This document shows, in pieces, positions 32,004-44,070 of a stretch of DNA of 64,000 bases. The position numbers and the translations under genes are program-made. Source of the stretch: Limnoperna fortunei (Eukaryota; Mollusca; Bivalvia; Mytilida; Modiolidae); NCBI GenBank assembly GCA_944474755.1, contig OX104113.1, forward strand, positions 54,642,074 to 54,706,073, given 5' to 3'. The notes below the pieces were generated by a model. That model did no database searches and had not been told where the DNA came from. It saw only the letters and a list, made by a program, of their open reading frames with translations. Each line of letters starts with the position of its first letter. The first letter of the stretch is position 1.

Positions 32004-33330
32004 CACAGTGATTTTAATATTGACTGTATTTATTAATAGTGCCCAGGGGTCACCACACTCTAAAAAAGTAGGGAGAAGTGACTTCTCCCTGGCAGACAAA
32101 CAGGGAGAAATCAGGCCTTGATAGGGAGACTTCAGGAGACACTAGGGAGAAGTCAGGGGGATCGTACAAATAATTAATTTCGCAATAGTTACATACATTT
32201 TTCATTATTTACATCAATTTCCAGGATTATTTCTCTTGTGTTTTAAAACCATAACACACTAAGATTCAGTTTTTTTCTTTCTTTTTCATTATAAATTCAT
32301 GGTATGCAATACCAAACAGCACATAACATTTATCATTAATCAAAGTTATAATGATCCAAATTGCTTCATGGGACACCCATCTACAGAACTTATCATGATG
32401 TCAATAATTACTATACATCTTTATTCTTTCAAGTGAAGCTCAAATACTTATCAAAGAAAATTGTTTAAGTACAATACTCTTTGAAAGAACTAAAGTTTGA
32501 AACCAATTAAAAGTGTTTGTTTATCAAAAATATTACGATTTTTCATTATGGGCCGTTGTACATTACTTTTCTTCGTTGTTCACTTCCGGTAATTAGTCAC
32601 ATCCGGTAAATAAACAAATGGCGCGTAATACATTTGAAAGACGTAAATCGTTTGAAAATATGTTAAATACGCATATTGTTTGCCGTTTTTTATTGGAATT
32701 ACACATTTACTGATAAATTGGTAGTCAGGGTGAAGTATTTGGACAAGATTTACAAGTATCTTATGTGAACCATCGGGCGACTTGAGGGAAATGACAGGGC
32801 GACTTCGACTTCGCTTTTGAGGCGCCTTAGGGCGACTTCAGGTCCTAGTAGGGCGACTTTGTCGCCCACTTCGCCCAGTGTGGTGAGCCCTGGTGCCATG
32901 CCTAAAGATCACTAAAAATAACGAATTTTAAGTATATATAAGGTGTATGAATTTGAATTTTTCTATCCAGCCACAACAAGGTATTTTTTGGTATTTGTAA
33001 AAAATTGTGCCCCAGAAATGTGTTTCTCATATACTACAAAATATTGTTCATTAATTTCGTTGGTGAGCAATGATTCTATTTCACCTTCTTGTGGCAGCTA
33101 ATTTGGCAGAGTTTCTCTAATTGAACAAGAATTTAAAGGGTATATGAACTTTACAGACATTCTGTTTTTCAAGCAATTATTTTTTTTATTGATGTATTTG
33201 TTTAAAATGGTTAAACTTTTGTTGAGTTTCTTATTACTTGTGGAGTTGACTTTCTATACTATGGAGTATTTTCACTATTTGTTAATAAATTGCAAGGCAA
33301 GAATCACGGATGAAGAGGTTATCTAATAAA
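32004..33330 (+). other. Probable INTS6 3'UTR region, interrupted by a TIR element
   Basis: Sequence after the stop codon. Only 40 bp remain before a hAT-like insertion. Beyond it, candidate AATAAA polyadenylation signals occur at about 33283 and 33325-33330. The true 3' end cannot be fixed from sequence alone. Confidence 0.4.
32044..32892. mobile_element. hAT-like TIR element directly after the INTS6 stop codon
   Basis: The left end CAGGGGTCACCACACT (32044) pairs with the right end AGTGTGGTGAGCCCTG (to 32892). Both sides are flanked by the direct repeat GTGCC (32039-32043 and 32893-32897). Subterminal regions carry repeated GGGAGAAGT (left) and GGGCGACTT (right) blocks that pair imperfectly. 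No transposase is visible in 849 bp. Confidence 0.8.
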
Positions 33331-33414
33331 TGTGTGCAGAACTGAGTTTTCTACAACTATTGTATGATGCCATCTTGGTGACCAGTAATATATTCTGCAT
33401 ATATTCCAGGGGGG

Positions 33415-33781
33415 GGGTTCCAAGACACAAAACCATTTCAATGAAAGTGCTATTTTAATATCGGTTATAATTCAGCGGCGTCAAATTAGTCTGGGAGTAT
33501 TATTTGTTTACTAGAGTGACTCATGATGAAGTAAAGTTTTGCTTCATCATATTTTTGACCCAAATAATGCTTTGAGAATAAGAGATAAAATACATATGAA
33601 TAAAATGAGGTTATGCATTTGCAGAACTAGAAAACCACAAAACATTTCATCTATTAAGTAATCAAGTAAAATAAGAAATATAACTCTTCTGACAATCTTA
33701 ATTGGCCTTCTATGAAAGTTTTAGTGAAATGTTCAGCTCAACTTTCAGCACAATCCCATTTGTAGTTTTTGAGTAACGCCA
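33415..33781 (+). repeat. 367-bp near-identical direct duplication, copy 1
   Basis: Aligned by eye against 36231-36597 at a constant offset of 2816 bp with no indels and only two differences noticed (C/T near 33439 and near 33663). It starts GGGTTCCAAGACACAAAACC and ends GAGTAACGCCA. Confidence 0.9.
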
Positions 33782-34481
33782 TGGAATTAATCTTTAATTT
33801 TAATTTCCATAGACAAGTGTCTCTGACTGAAAGTTCTGAATGGATAATCAAAGAAAAATATTATTTCTGACAAATTATAATTGTATATATTGAAACCCTG
33901 TCAACAGCCATATCGGAACAAAACTAAAATATGAAAAAAATCCAAATGAAATGCAAAATAATTTTTGAGAACAAATTTTTGTGCAGAATGAAGTTAGTTT
34001 CATCTTTAAATTTGAAAAACAAAACAGTATACTTATTTGATATAGTGAAATAGAAAATAAAAATTTATTTAGCTTTTTTTATATGCCGTCGATGAGGAAC
34101 ATATAATGGTCCTTAGAATGACTTCACAGAACTGCAATCAGTTGTTAGCCTCATGGTCTGTATACTTTTTGGTGAATTTCTTATTAATCATTATAGATTT
34201 GTTTGAGCTGTTTATTTTGATAGATTCAAGATCCCTTTCATTTTTAGTAAATTTCTGATGGGACTTTGTAAAAAATGGAGGGATTTTTTAGTTTTCGTCA
34301 ATTTTCTTGAAATTTCAGTACTCTTAAGATTTCATTATGTCTTAAGATTTCATTATGTCTAATCAGTGCAGATAGAATGATGCATATATCTTCAGACAGG
34401 TGTATCATGTGCTCATCTTGCAGCTGTTTATTCATGAATTTATGGATGAATTGAGCATGGGAAAAATAATTTAACGTTTTT
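33782..34481. other. Intergenic sequence, no feature recognised
   Basis: AT-rich. A short direct repeat (TTAAGATTTCATTATGTC, twice at about 34323-34359) is the only structure noticed. Confidence 0.45.
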
Positions 34482-34740
34482 ATACCCCGCCACACAAAGT
34501 GGCGAGGTATTATGACCCTCAGTTTCGTTCGGTGTCTGTCTGTTCGTCCGTCCCCAGAAGGTTTCTAGATGATAACTTGAAAACGCCTTAAGGGATTTGA
34601 ATAATATTTTGCAAAGCAGTACAATAAAATACAGGTCAAGTTCAATTTTCAGGATGATCCGAAAAATATTATTGAAGTTTTGCCACTTTATAAATTTTCA
34701 AATTTGACAATAATGAAATTTTCTGGTATAAGAAGGACAA
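34482..34740 (+). mobile_element. Family G repeat 5' end, copy 1
   Basis: 5' hairpin ATACCCCGCCAC-ACAAA-GTGGCGAGGTAT (34482-34510), then GTCTGTCTGTTCGTCCGTCC and a body with GATAACTTGAAAACGCCTTA and AAGTTCAATTTTCAGGATGA. No 3' end is recognised. Related to 48933-49690. Confidence 0.55.
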
Positions 34741-34883
34741 CTCATTTCTTTCTGTCTCTATATACTAGTATATAGTGGATGTATAGTATAACAGTATAGT
34801 ATACTAATATATACAAATATATTTAACTATGATGAATATTGTGGCAGGGTATCATTTAATGTCCCATTAGATGCCCTATTTTT

Positions 34884-35975
34884 ATGCCCCCGCGACGACA
34901 TGTCGGGGGGCATTAAGTTTTACTCATGTCCGTCCGTCCATCTGTCCGTACGCACGTCCGAACAAATTTCCGTCAAGCTTTTCTAAGAAACCGTACATGA
35001 GAACAATTTGAAATTTGGCAGGGTTGTCCAGTATCACAAGTTGTATGTCCTAAGCGACTTTCAGACCTGTCGGACAACTTCTTCCTGTTTGGGACTGGGC
35101 CGATATGAAAATGTGTTGACACAAGTATGAAAATTTCCGTCAAGCTTTTCTAAGTAACCGTACATGAGAACAATTTGAAATTTGGCAGGGTGGTTCAGTA
35201 TCACAAGTTGTATGTCCTAAGCGACTTTCAGACCTGTCGGACAACTACTTCCTGTTTGCGACTGGGCCGATATGAAAATGTGTTAACATGAGTATGAAAT
35301 TTTCCGTCAAGCTTTTCTCAGAAACTGTACATTAGAACAATTTGAAATTTGGCAGGGTGGTTCAGTATCACAAGTTGTACGTCCTTACCGACTTTCAGAC
35401 CTGTCGGAAAACTACTTTCTGTTTGCGATTGGGCCGATATGAAAATGTGTTTTAACATGAGTATGAAAATTTCCGTCAAGCTTTTCTCAGAAACCGTACA
35501 TGAGAACAATTTGAAATTCGGCATTGTGGTTCAGTATCACAAATTGTACGTCCTAAGCGACTTTCAGACCTGTCGGGCAACTACTTCCTGTTGCGACTGG
35601 GCCGATATGAAAATGTGTTACCACGAGTATGAAAATTTCCGTCAAGCTTTTCCCAGAAACCGTACACAAGAACAATTTGAAATTTGGCAGGGTGGTTCAG
35701 TATCACAAGTTGTACGTCCTAAGCAACTTTCAGACCTGTCGGACAACTAGTTCCTGTTTTCAACTGGGCCGATATGAAAATGTGTTAACACCAGTATGAA
35801 AATTTCCGTCAAGCTTTTCTCAGAAACCGTACATTACAACAATTTGAAATTTGGCAGGGTGGTTCAGTGTCACAAGTTGTACGTCCTAAGCGACTTTCAG
35901 ACCTGTTGGACAACTACTTCCTGTTTGGGACTTACTTTAGCGGGGGCATCCGTGGCCCATTGACACATTCTTCAA
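34884..35975 (+). mobile_element. Family C tandem-core repeat, copy 2
   Basis: The complete 5' hairpin ATGCCCCC...GGGGGGCAT (34884-34913) is followed by GTCCGTCCATCTGTCC and six units of about 167 bp. The 3' end GGGGGCAT lies at 35942-35949, followed by a decayed hairpin GTGGCC-CAT-TGACAC and ATTCTTC. Open frames inside it (for example 35349-35750) are by-products of the repeated unit. Confidence 0.85.
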
Positions 35976-35999
35976 TTTTTATTTATACTATGGTATTCT

Positions 36000-36230
36000 T
36001 TTTATGCCCTGCAACTAACAGTTGGAGTATATATTGTTTTACCCCTGTCTGTGCATCCGTCCCACCAGCTTATTTTGTACATGCTTGTAGATATTTGGCT
36101 GATTTTAGGAAAGCAAGTCTACAGTGATATATTACAGAACATGTTTGTGTTTCATTCTGCTCCATTGATTTTTACAGAAATAATGTGCCTAGGTCTGTCA
36201 AAATGGCATGCGGGTTGGGGTGGGGGGTGG
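36000..36230 (+). repeat. 5' fragment of another hairpin-start repeat
   Basis: TATGCCCTGCAAC-TAACA-GTTGGAGTATA forms a weak hairpin, followed by CTGTCTGTGCATCCGTCC. No 3' end. It runs into a G-rich stretch and then the 367-bp duplication. Confidence 0.4.
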
Positions 36231-36597
36231 GGGTTCCAAGACACAAAACCATTTTAATGAAAGTGCTATTTTAATATCGGTTATAATTCAGCGGCGTCAA
36301 ATTAGTCTGGGAGTATTATTTGTTTACTAGAGTGACTCATGATGAAGTAAAGTTTTGCTTCATCATATTTTTGACCCAAATAATGCTTTGAGAATAAGAG
36401 ATAAAATACATATGAATAAAATGAGGTTATGCATTTGCAGAACTAGAAAACCACAAAACATTTCATCTATTAAGTAATTAAGTAAAATAAGAAATATAAC
36501 TCTTCTGACAATCTTAATTGGCCTTCTATGAAAGTTTTAGTGAAATGTTCAGCTCAACTTTCAGCACAATCCCATTTGTAGTTTTTGAGTAACGCCA
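36231..36597 (+). repeat. 367-bp near-identical direct duplication, copy 2
   Basis: Partner of 33415-33781. The sequence just downstream (36598-36780) continues with a related degenerate unit (TTCAGCACAATCTCATTTCT, GTTCGACCAATTA), suggesting the duplicated block is itself one unit of a family G-like tandem core. Confidence 0.9.
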
Positions 36598-36780
36598 ATT
36601 AAAAAAAAATGTAAAAAATTGGCAATTTTCAGAAGCTTACTTGAAGAGCAGATTTTGTAAAAACTTTTCAAGTACTAAAAAATGAAGATCAAGTGAATTT
36701 TCAGCACAATCTCATTTCTAGTTTTCTAGTTCGACCAATTACAAATTTTTTACTTTTATAGGTCCAAGGTCAAGGTAAAA

Positions 36781-38524
36781 ATTGTCTTCCGAGATGGACT
36801 GTTGTGCTTAGCTTTTTCTTTAGGCTGATTTATTATTCAGTAAAATGTGTTCATGAAAATAAAAACAATGCAACATGGTTGGTTATCATTAATGTCCCAT
36901 CACATGTAGTTACCCCATTTTTGAGCACGTAATTTGCAAGATTGCACATCAGTGATAAACTTAAGCTTATTAACAGTTTTATTTTCCTTGTGAATGTGAG
37001 AAATAAATAAATGTGTTTGTGAACATTGTATAATGTGTCTTATTATTGAATGTGTTTACTACAGATGTGTAGTTCATCCTAGAGAATCAGCATATTTTTT
37101 TTTATTTTAAAAGACACTGATTCCATGAAGAAATTTGTTTATTGTTCCATAAATATTTGCTTTTTGAACTAAATGAAGCTGAATTCATTAAAGGTACCAT
37201 CGACATTTACACTATTATACATATCTCAGTTGATAATTACTCCAGGCCTTCCGACTTCACTGAGAGATCCTTAAGCATTTATAAGTATTGTCAACATCAT
37301 TATTGGTCCTGATGCTTGTCTGGTAGATGCAATGAAGAACACCTATGTGATTGCTAAGCCAGTTGTGGTCAACGTACTGTACTGATTTTGTCCTTAGTCA
37401 TAACCAGTTAAAACCCAGCTGAATGTCGGTTAAAGGGGAGAAGAGTGCAAATAGTGGCAGAATTTCACGATAATTTGTTTGTCTCGAGCACCTATCCTGA
37501 GTCTTCCAAAACGCTTGAAAAAAATTCCACATGCTTATATCCGGAAATTTTTCTGGGATACATCCAGCTATTCTAGCCTGAAAATAACATAATTATTTGT
37601 AAAGCTCTTTTGCTAACCCGAACCAGAGTTTTTGCCTATGTCTAAACAAGTAGCCACTCTACCTTTATATTGCTATTATTTTCCATGTTTATTTCAGAAA
37701 TATAGATTGTAGGGAATATAGTTAATGACATAATGGGTTTATAGCTGGCTAAAGTAATAATATGTTTATCTCTAAAAATAGACAAAAATGTTAAACATTT
37801 GCAGCACGTTTCTTGCATTTTGCATGCAGCAAAATTTGAGTGATTTGTGTTATTAGAAGTGTTCGATGTTTCCTGCCAGATATTGCTTATGCTTTCATAT
37901 AAGAGAGTAAATATAATGCTCCCCTTTTATGGCTAAAACAATCGAATACGAAATATGTTTTGATACAATTAATCTGTGAGCAGTAATCAATTTCGATGTG
38001 AGATAACTGTATATAACTTTTTTTAATTTATGTTTACCCTTCTCCGTCCTTCCGTCCGCAACATAACTTTCGTAACAGTTTTCTCGGCAATTAAATATCA
38101 CAACCACTCGAAATTTAATATGTGACCCTATGATGTGTTCCTACATTGCGAGTATCGATTACAAGGTCTGTCGCATATCTACTTCCCGCTTATCGACTTG
38201 GTTGATTCAATGATGTGAATAGCGGGGGGTATTGACGATATCGAAATCGCAAACTCGCGCACCAGTCCACCGAGAACGAGGCGGTTGTGGGGGTGGGGGT
38301 AAGAAATATTTCTGTAATCGTATATTAAATGTGTCGTGTTCATTCGTTTTTATACGAAAATAAGATTTAAAAAACAGGTATGTTATCAAAAAAGATGTCT
38401 TCATCAGTAAAAATCAGTGATAAAAATGCAAAAGCAAAGAGAAGGATAATACATATTTTATAATAAGAGAAATCACAAAAGATATTAATTTTTATTTATT
38501 TTAAGATTTAAAAATTTTGAAGGA
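36781..38524. other. Intergenic sequence, one weak repeat trace
   Basis: Around 38036-38240, TTACCCTTCTCCGTCCTTCC, CAACCACTCGAAATTTAATA and GCGGGGGGTATTGACGATAT resemble a worn-out tandem-core repeat. Otherwise no gene or repeat ends are recognised. Confidence 0.4.
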
Positions 38525-39640
38525 ACCGCTGAGCGTTTTTGCTACTAATTGCTGGAATCGGTTCAGTTGGTCCAGATCACGTGTTTTCATGTCGTACCAG
38601 GTTTCACATCCGTACAGAATAGTAGGTAGTATTACGAATTTATAATTATAACGATTGATGTAGTATTTACATTGTCACTTTGAAAAATTGTATATAGAAT
38701 AAACGGTATTTCGACCTTTCCGACAGGCGTTTTGGACTTTTTTCCATGGTTTCACTGCAGATTTCGATACCAATATGTATATGGTTGTCTGTAATGTTTA
38801 TGGATCTGCTGTTCATTGATAGTCCATGCCTATTTTGCCTCTTTGGAAAACGCATTATCCCGACTTTACACCGCTGCATTGAAATTTATTTGCATATGCT
38901 GAACATACATTTAACATTTCTTGAAGTTTCCTTGGCGATGTTGTCAGCAAGACAGGGTGCACAACAGTTTGAATTATTTATACCCATTTTAACACTGTAG
39001 GTGCTTATCTCAAGTAGTCCTACACAAGAGCTTTCCTCCAAAGAGTGTCGAAGGCTTTGCGACTATCCAAAAATGCAATATAGACGTGACTCGATCTCAA
39101 AGTTAGGAAATATAGTTTTATGTAACATAAAGGACGCAGTCAGACAACTTAGACCCTTCTGAAATCCCTGCTGGAGCCGGCATAGGAAACTACTTTTTCA
39201 AATACGTTTAGTACACATGACAACAGACACGCAGGGTTATAGCTGTCCGGAGATTGTTTCGATTTGTCACCACCTTTATGTATCGGAACGATTATTCCAT
39301 TTTCCCACTTTTTTAAACACTTGCCTGAAAGACAACTGCATTTAAGAGTTTTGTTAAGCATTTTGCAACAATAAGACCACTATGTAATAAATATACACCA
39401 GGTAAAAATTATCCGAGTCAAAACGACATAAATTGTTAAGGATTGGGTGGGTCGGTTCGAAGACCTTTAGTGTGTGCGTGTCGAAATTCGTATCGCTAGA
39501 AGGCGTGTATAACTGTTCGAAATACTTTGAGAAACCTTCATCAACAGGATTTGGCGTGTTATAAATTGTATTAACTACTTTGATTTTGGGTAGGATTTTC
39601 GAAAATTTCAATGTTTCTAAACGCACTTTTGTCTTTTTAT
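38525..39640 (-). pseudogene. Non-LTR retrotransposon (LINE) reverse-transcriptase remnant
   Basis: Minus-strand pieces follow RT order in several frames. VDEGFSKYFEQLYTP (about 39540) comes first. Then WENGIIVPIHKGGDKS with YNPACLLSCVLNVFEKVV (39330-39180), VYIAFLDSRKAFDTLW (about 39080-39035, motif A with its Asp), and CAPCLADNIAK (about 38950, where the usual ADD of motif C has become ADN). Next are RFPKRQNRHGLSMN and ILPTILYGCETWYDMKTRDL (about 38630-38570). Frameshifts and the altered motif C show a dead, 5'-truncated copy. Jockey/CR1-type LINEs have this plan; the exact clade is not decided. Confidence 0.85.
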
Positions 39641-40405
39641 AATTGTAATGTGATTGAAAGTGCTCTGGGTCTGCTTTCCGCCAGCCATATTTTTCTCATT
39701 TCTCTTTCATGCTAATGTGCATGCTTGACGTCACTGTCAATACGTTTTGGTTTGTTTGTTATAGGATACAATAGGAATAGCAGATTTAGCAGCTTCAAGA
39801 AGCGCATTCCCTAGAGTTGAGTACAGTAAGTCAATAGAGGTTGTCAGAAACTAATTTAGTGGGCCAGACAAGGAAGATTGGTATGAATGTATAATGTCTG
39901 TGTCAGTCTTGTGCCAGAATGGTAATGAGAGATAAGGTTTAATGTCACAATGCAATGTTCGGTGTAGGGACCAGAAATGCAGAAATTTTGAAATTTTATG
40001 TTGCTTATAGTTATCTTTATTGATTTGAGGCCATCTACAACTGTTTTTCAACTTTAGTGCACTTCGCAACCCACTTTATTATGTAAAGCCCTAAACTGAG
40101 ATGTTAAAAGCTTTTGTAGTCGGCTTTAATTACAAATGCATGTGTATGCTGTTACTTTCAGTCATATGTGTGCTGAATATCTTAGGACTTTAACTTTTCG
40201 TGCTGCTTATATCACTATTTTATATAAGCTTTATAACTTATAAATTAAACTATTAAGCTCTGTGCTACATATAACTGCCTGCTTATGATTTTATGTTTTA
40301 ACGTTGTTCTGTATGTGCTGTATACCTAAGTACTGTTTTAACTATTAGTGCTGTTTAAAACCACTGTAGTTTATTATAGTACAATATGCTCTGTTGATAT
40401 GTGTT
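39641..40405. other. Intergenic sequence, no feature recognised
   Basis: AT-rich sequence without supportable gene or repeat ends. Confidence 0.45.
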
Positions 40406-40447
40406 GTCACCGAACGTATAGTTGGTCAGTTGCAAGACACACAATTT
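40406..40447. repeat. Left arm of a perfect 42-bp inverted repeat
   Basis: It starts GTCACCGAACGTATAGTTGG and ends GCAAGACACACAATTT. Every base pairs with 42600-42641. Matching stops on both sides. Confidence 0.9.
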
Positions 40448-40654
40448 GTGCATGTCTCTTTATTTGTTATGGTATATTTCCACTGTGTATATTTCAGTCG
40501 GTTGTTAGCGCTCCCTACAGCTCATGTTTGTATATGTACCGACTATAAATTTACTTAATTCCGTCCAGTTACAATTGTCTGTGTGAAAAAGCGCAACATT
40601 TTTTTATTGTATGTACACCCTGGGTGGTTCTACCTTTTCTTTGATACACTTATT

Positions 40655-40815
40655 GATTAAAGACACTAATCTTAATTGACGGTTGCCAGTTTTCCTACCG
40701 AAGGTCGGGGGTTTTCTCCGGTACTCCGGCTCCCCCCCCCCCCCCCCACCTCAATAAAAACTGGACACCATGATATACCTGAAAAATTGCTGAAACGTTA
40801 AATAATATTAAAAAA
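40655..40815 (+). mobile_element. SINE copy (plus)
   Basis: Contains CTTAATTGACGGTTGCCAGT, TTTTCTCCGGTACTCCGGCT, a C-run (about 40733-40747), and CAATAAAAACTGGACACCAT followed by AAAAATTGCTGAAACGTTAA. This is the core and tail of the tRNA-derived SINE seen elsewhere in the window. Confidence 0.65.
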
Positions 40816-42324
40816 AACAAACTTATTGATAACACAATGACTTTTGCACGACTTATGACGGGAAAAGAATAAAAAAATATATCAGTTTAGTATAGACAAT
40901 ATGCCTTAAATCTGTTTATTGATGGCACCCAATTTCTAAACTGAAGATCGTTTAATTGCCAGAACTGGCAGGTATAATTAGATGAATGTAATTTTTTGTA
41001 TTTGTATAATTTTACCATGTGTCTACATATTTTTTCAAATATATTAATGATAAAATTAAAATACACGAAATTATCTGGAAGCTATAGTTGCACGTCTACG
41101 GAATCGTGCTAATACGTTGACGTACACTATACTTTCTACTCTTTACAACCGAGTTACACAATTAGTGTAACGGTACCTTTTCTTGGTATACAGATTTTTG
41201 TATTAAACACTCCAACTTTGCACAATCGTGTACTTAATTCCCATATCTTGTAACACTACCTCTAAACAAATATACATTTATGATTGACGATAATCGTAAA
41301 TGTTTCTTATCATTTGTCAGTAGAAATCTGCAGAATCTAAACATAGAGAAAGGTCGAATTGAGGGCTTGCTACTATGGCACGCCGTAACTACATTAATTT
41401 TATACACGATAAAATTGGTTTAACGTCGTTTATACTAATTGTTGTTATGATTGTAATAATCTCATGGTTACTACACTATCTACACATCTTATTTGAACAT
41501 ACAAGTTTTGTAATATATAGTAAAATTTGAAAGTAAAAATAAGCTAGTTTTCGTATTTCATTTGGAGATTCTCAAGGTTTTATATAATCATCGCTTTAAC
41601 GCTCGTGAATTTATTTCATTTTCTTAGTAACTTTATAAGTTATTTTATTCAGTATGAACGATTTCTAGTAATTATCTAAGATCTTGTTTAGTTTATAATA
41701 GATATCTTTATGCATTTTCAAACATGTTTTGTCTGTAAAATCAGATTTATTAAAACAAAAATAAGTAATCTTATGAGCATTATAATATATTTTGAAAATA
41801 GATAAAATATAAAAACGGCTTGCTATATTATTGGACAGTGTAGTCGACAGTTTGTTCCTTGTACAAGTTTGATTTTTAATTGACATCATTATTAAGTGGC
41901 CCAAAACCAGTTTTGGGAGACTCGTTGTTTTTACGCCGTTTTTTATTATTTTGTCTTCCAAACGAAATTTTGGAAGACCATCTGAATTCAGCGAATTTGG
42001 TACTCAAGTAGGGTAGGGTCGAAATTTCCGGTTTCAAAACGACGGCTAATTTACTACATCTGGCAGACATGAAAAAGTCAATTTTGTCCAATTTCAACGA
42101 AATTTCATTTCTAGGCATATTTTAGTGTACTGATTTGAATGAAGTACTATCCATGGGGATTTTGGCATCCCAACACAAAAATCTGTAAATTAATTATATG
42201 TTTGTTTTAGAAGACAGATTTTCTGCACACTATCGGCATTCCTATAGATAAAAATTGTGTTCCTCCTCGAAGAGTTGTTGTACTCAAGTAAGGCCAAGTT
42301 TCTAGAAGGTAAATTCAACAAAGG
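40816..42324. other. Intergenic sequence between inverted-repeat arms, no gene recognised
   Basis: Open frames on the minus strand at 41665-41961 and 41876-42118 (98 and 80 codons) have no domain that I recognise. No transposase motif was found. Confidence 0.4.
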
Positions 42325-42545
42325 AAAAGTTTGTTTGTTTGTTTGAATGTTGTTTAACGCAACTTTCAGCAATTTCCCATCTATATCACGGCGTCCAGTT
42401 TTTATTGCGAGAGGAAGCCAGAGTACCAGGAGAAGACACATGATCTTCGGTAGGAAAACTGATAATCCTTGTCAATTAAAAACGGAGTTGAGTATACCCT
42501 GCCGCAATGAGACACGAACCCGCAATCTCAGTGTTGACAGACGTC
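42325..42545 (-). mobile_element. SINE copy (minus)
   Basis: Reverse complement reads GACAAGGATTATCAGTTTTC, CTACCGAAGATCATG, CAATAAAAACTGGACGCCGT, AAATTGCTGAAAGTTGCG then TTAAACAACATTC and a CAAA-repeat tail. The head (GGGTTCGTGTCTCATT in reverse complement) looks like a tRNA B-box region. Confidence 0.7.
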
Positions 42546-42599
42546 GGAAAAGCGGAAAAAGAAGTTCTCCCAGACTTTTAATTCTACCTTGTGGTATAT

Positions 42600-42641
42600 A
42601 AATTGTGTGTCTTGCAACTGACCAACTATACGTTCGGTGAC
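42600..42641. repeat. Right arm of a perfect 42-bp inverted repeat
   Basis: Exact reverse complement of 40406-40447, 2.15 kb away. It abuts the head end of the minus-strand SINE. Confidence 0.9.
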
Positions 42642-43559
42642 TACCTTTTATTTATACATACAGGCGCTTGAGATTAAGGACACTACCAATACAATCAAGT
42701 ATACCTTTTATTTAGACCACCTTTTTGAGGAATATAACATACTAAACTGTACGACACGCATGATGACTGTAACTTAATGTTATATATAATCATCTGCAGA
42801 TGATGCTTACATTTAACTCTTGCGTTATGCTATACCTTGCAGCCCGACCAGTATTCCTATCTTGTAGACCGGGCGGTGCGGACAATAATTTTCAATCAGC
42901 TCCTGCGTATGGCATTTGCATTTAACGCGTTTCACTCTAACTATGTTAGATCGTGTGGTATTAACATTTTCTAGACAAGTCGATATTGTTGACAAATAAT
43001 CTAATAAAACAATTGTTGTTAACTTGGTTAATGTCATTTATTCTATAGCCGTCACCATGACTTAGTTGATCGTTATGAAAAATCCATCTCCCAAAGCTTG
43101 GCAACTTGTCACATGGTCTTTGTTTCTTGTTTACCGACTGAATTTTTTACATTTTTTTTTCACGGCTCATTTGACATTAAAAGTAGAGCAAAAATTTGAT
43201 ATATAAATTAGCGGTCGTTTTTCTAGCATTATAGAAAATACAAATTACACGCCGTTCATTTACGTTTATATACGTTAACAAAGTAGAATAAACACTGGTT
43301 AAATCGTGCCATAAAACACACAAACGCGAATTAAAACAAATGGTATATGGCACTGCAGAACCCATCTGCCCCCTTTTTAATTTAAATTAAGTTTTGGTTT
43401 TTTTTCTACACAACTAAACTATTGAATATCAGTAAGCAAAAAGTAAACATGTGTTTTACCTATACTAATAATACTAGTAATAGTTTGTATTGGCATGTGC
43501 ATGTATTTGTTGTAGAAGCTTAAAGAATTTAGACAAGTATGATGAATTAATTAACATTA
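42642..43559. other. Intergenic sequence, no feature recognised
   Basis: Short open frames at 42825-43037 and 43177-43365 (minus) carry no recognisable domain. Confidence 0.45.
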
Positions 43560-43740
43560 ATTTCAATAATTTATACGTTTTCATGGAGTACCCGATGAAA
43601 ACCCCCGACTTTCGGTATGAAAATTGCAAATCCTTGTCAATTAAGATCAGAGTCGAACACACTTTGTCCACATTAAGTCCATTAAAACTCGAACCAGTGT
43701 TCACCATGCGCGCACTCATTTCCCGAAGTCCCTTACAATG
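43560..43740 (-). mobile_element. SINE fragment (minus)
   Basis: GAAAACCCCCGACTTTCGGT with AATCCTTGTCAATTAAGATC and GAGTCGAACACAC matches the inverted core and B-box-like part of the SINE. Confidence 0.5.
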
Positions 43741-43839
43741 TTTGTAAAGTTGTCGCTTTGTATTTAGTATAACCTGCAGTTCCTATCCGTTAAAATGTAA
43801 GTTGATGATTGGTGGTTTTTAACGTCCTACACTGGTAAA

Positions 43840-44070
43840 TTAATACCCTCGGTCGGACGGTTGTTAGGGTTAGTAATTCATGGACTTCACCATGGTGGTT
43901 TTGTCGAAGCCCGGCCTTTGGGATATCTGGTCGAAAAACTCGGCAGCATATGTCCTATACTAGCGGCCAGGCTGCTCCGATGTAACGTTGGCCTACTCCG
44001 GTACCCCATATGGGTACCGGGGCGTTTCCCCACTCTGACCGTCTTGGAGCTCTTACATCTGCAGAGTGAA
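43840..44070. other. GC-richer island with a hairpin, unidentified
   Basis: This stretch stands out from its AT-rich surroundings. It holds a perfect 9-bp stem hairpin CCGGTACCC-CATAT-GGGTACCGG (43998-44020) and an open frame on the + strand (43861-44082) with no recognised domain. Possibly part of an old mobile element. Confidence 0.35.

Noticed and set aside
35349..35750. 133-codon open frame
   Set aside because: Falls inside the 167-bp units of family C; the translation repeats with the DNA unit.
33415..36597. LTR retrotransposon with 367-bp LTRs
   Set aside because: No TG...CA ends, no primer-binding site or polypurine tract, no gag/pol between; the interior holds other repeat families. 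Kept only as an unexplained duplication.
41665..42118. Overlapping minus-strand frames of 98 and 80 codons
   Set aside because: No recognised domain, no splice support, and composition like the surrounding AT-rich DNA.
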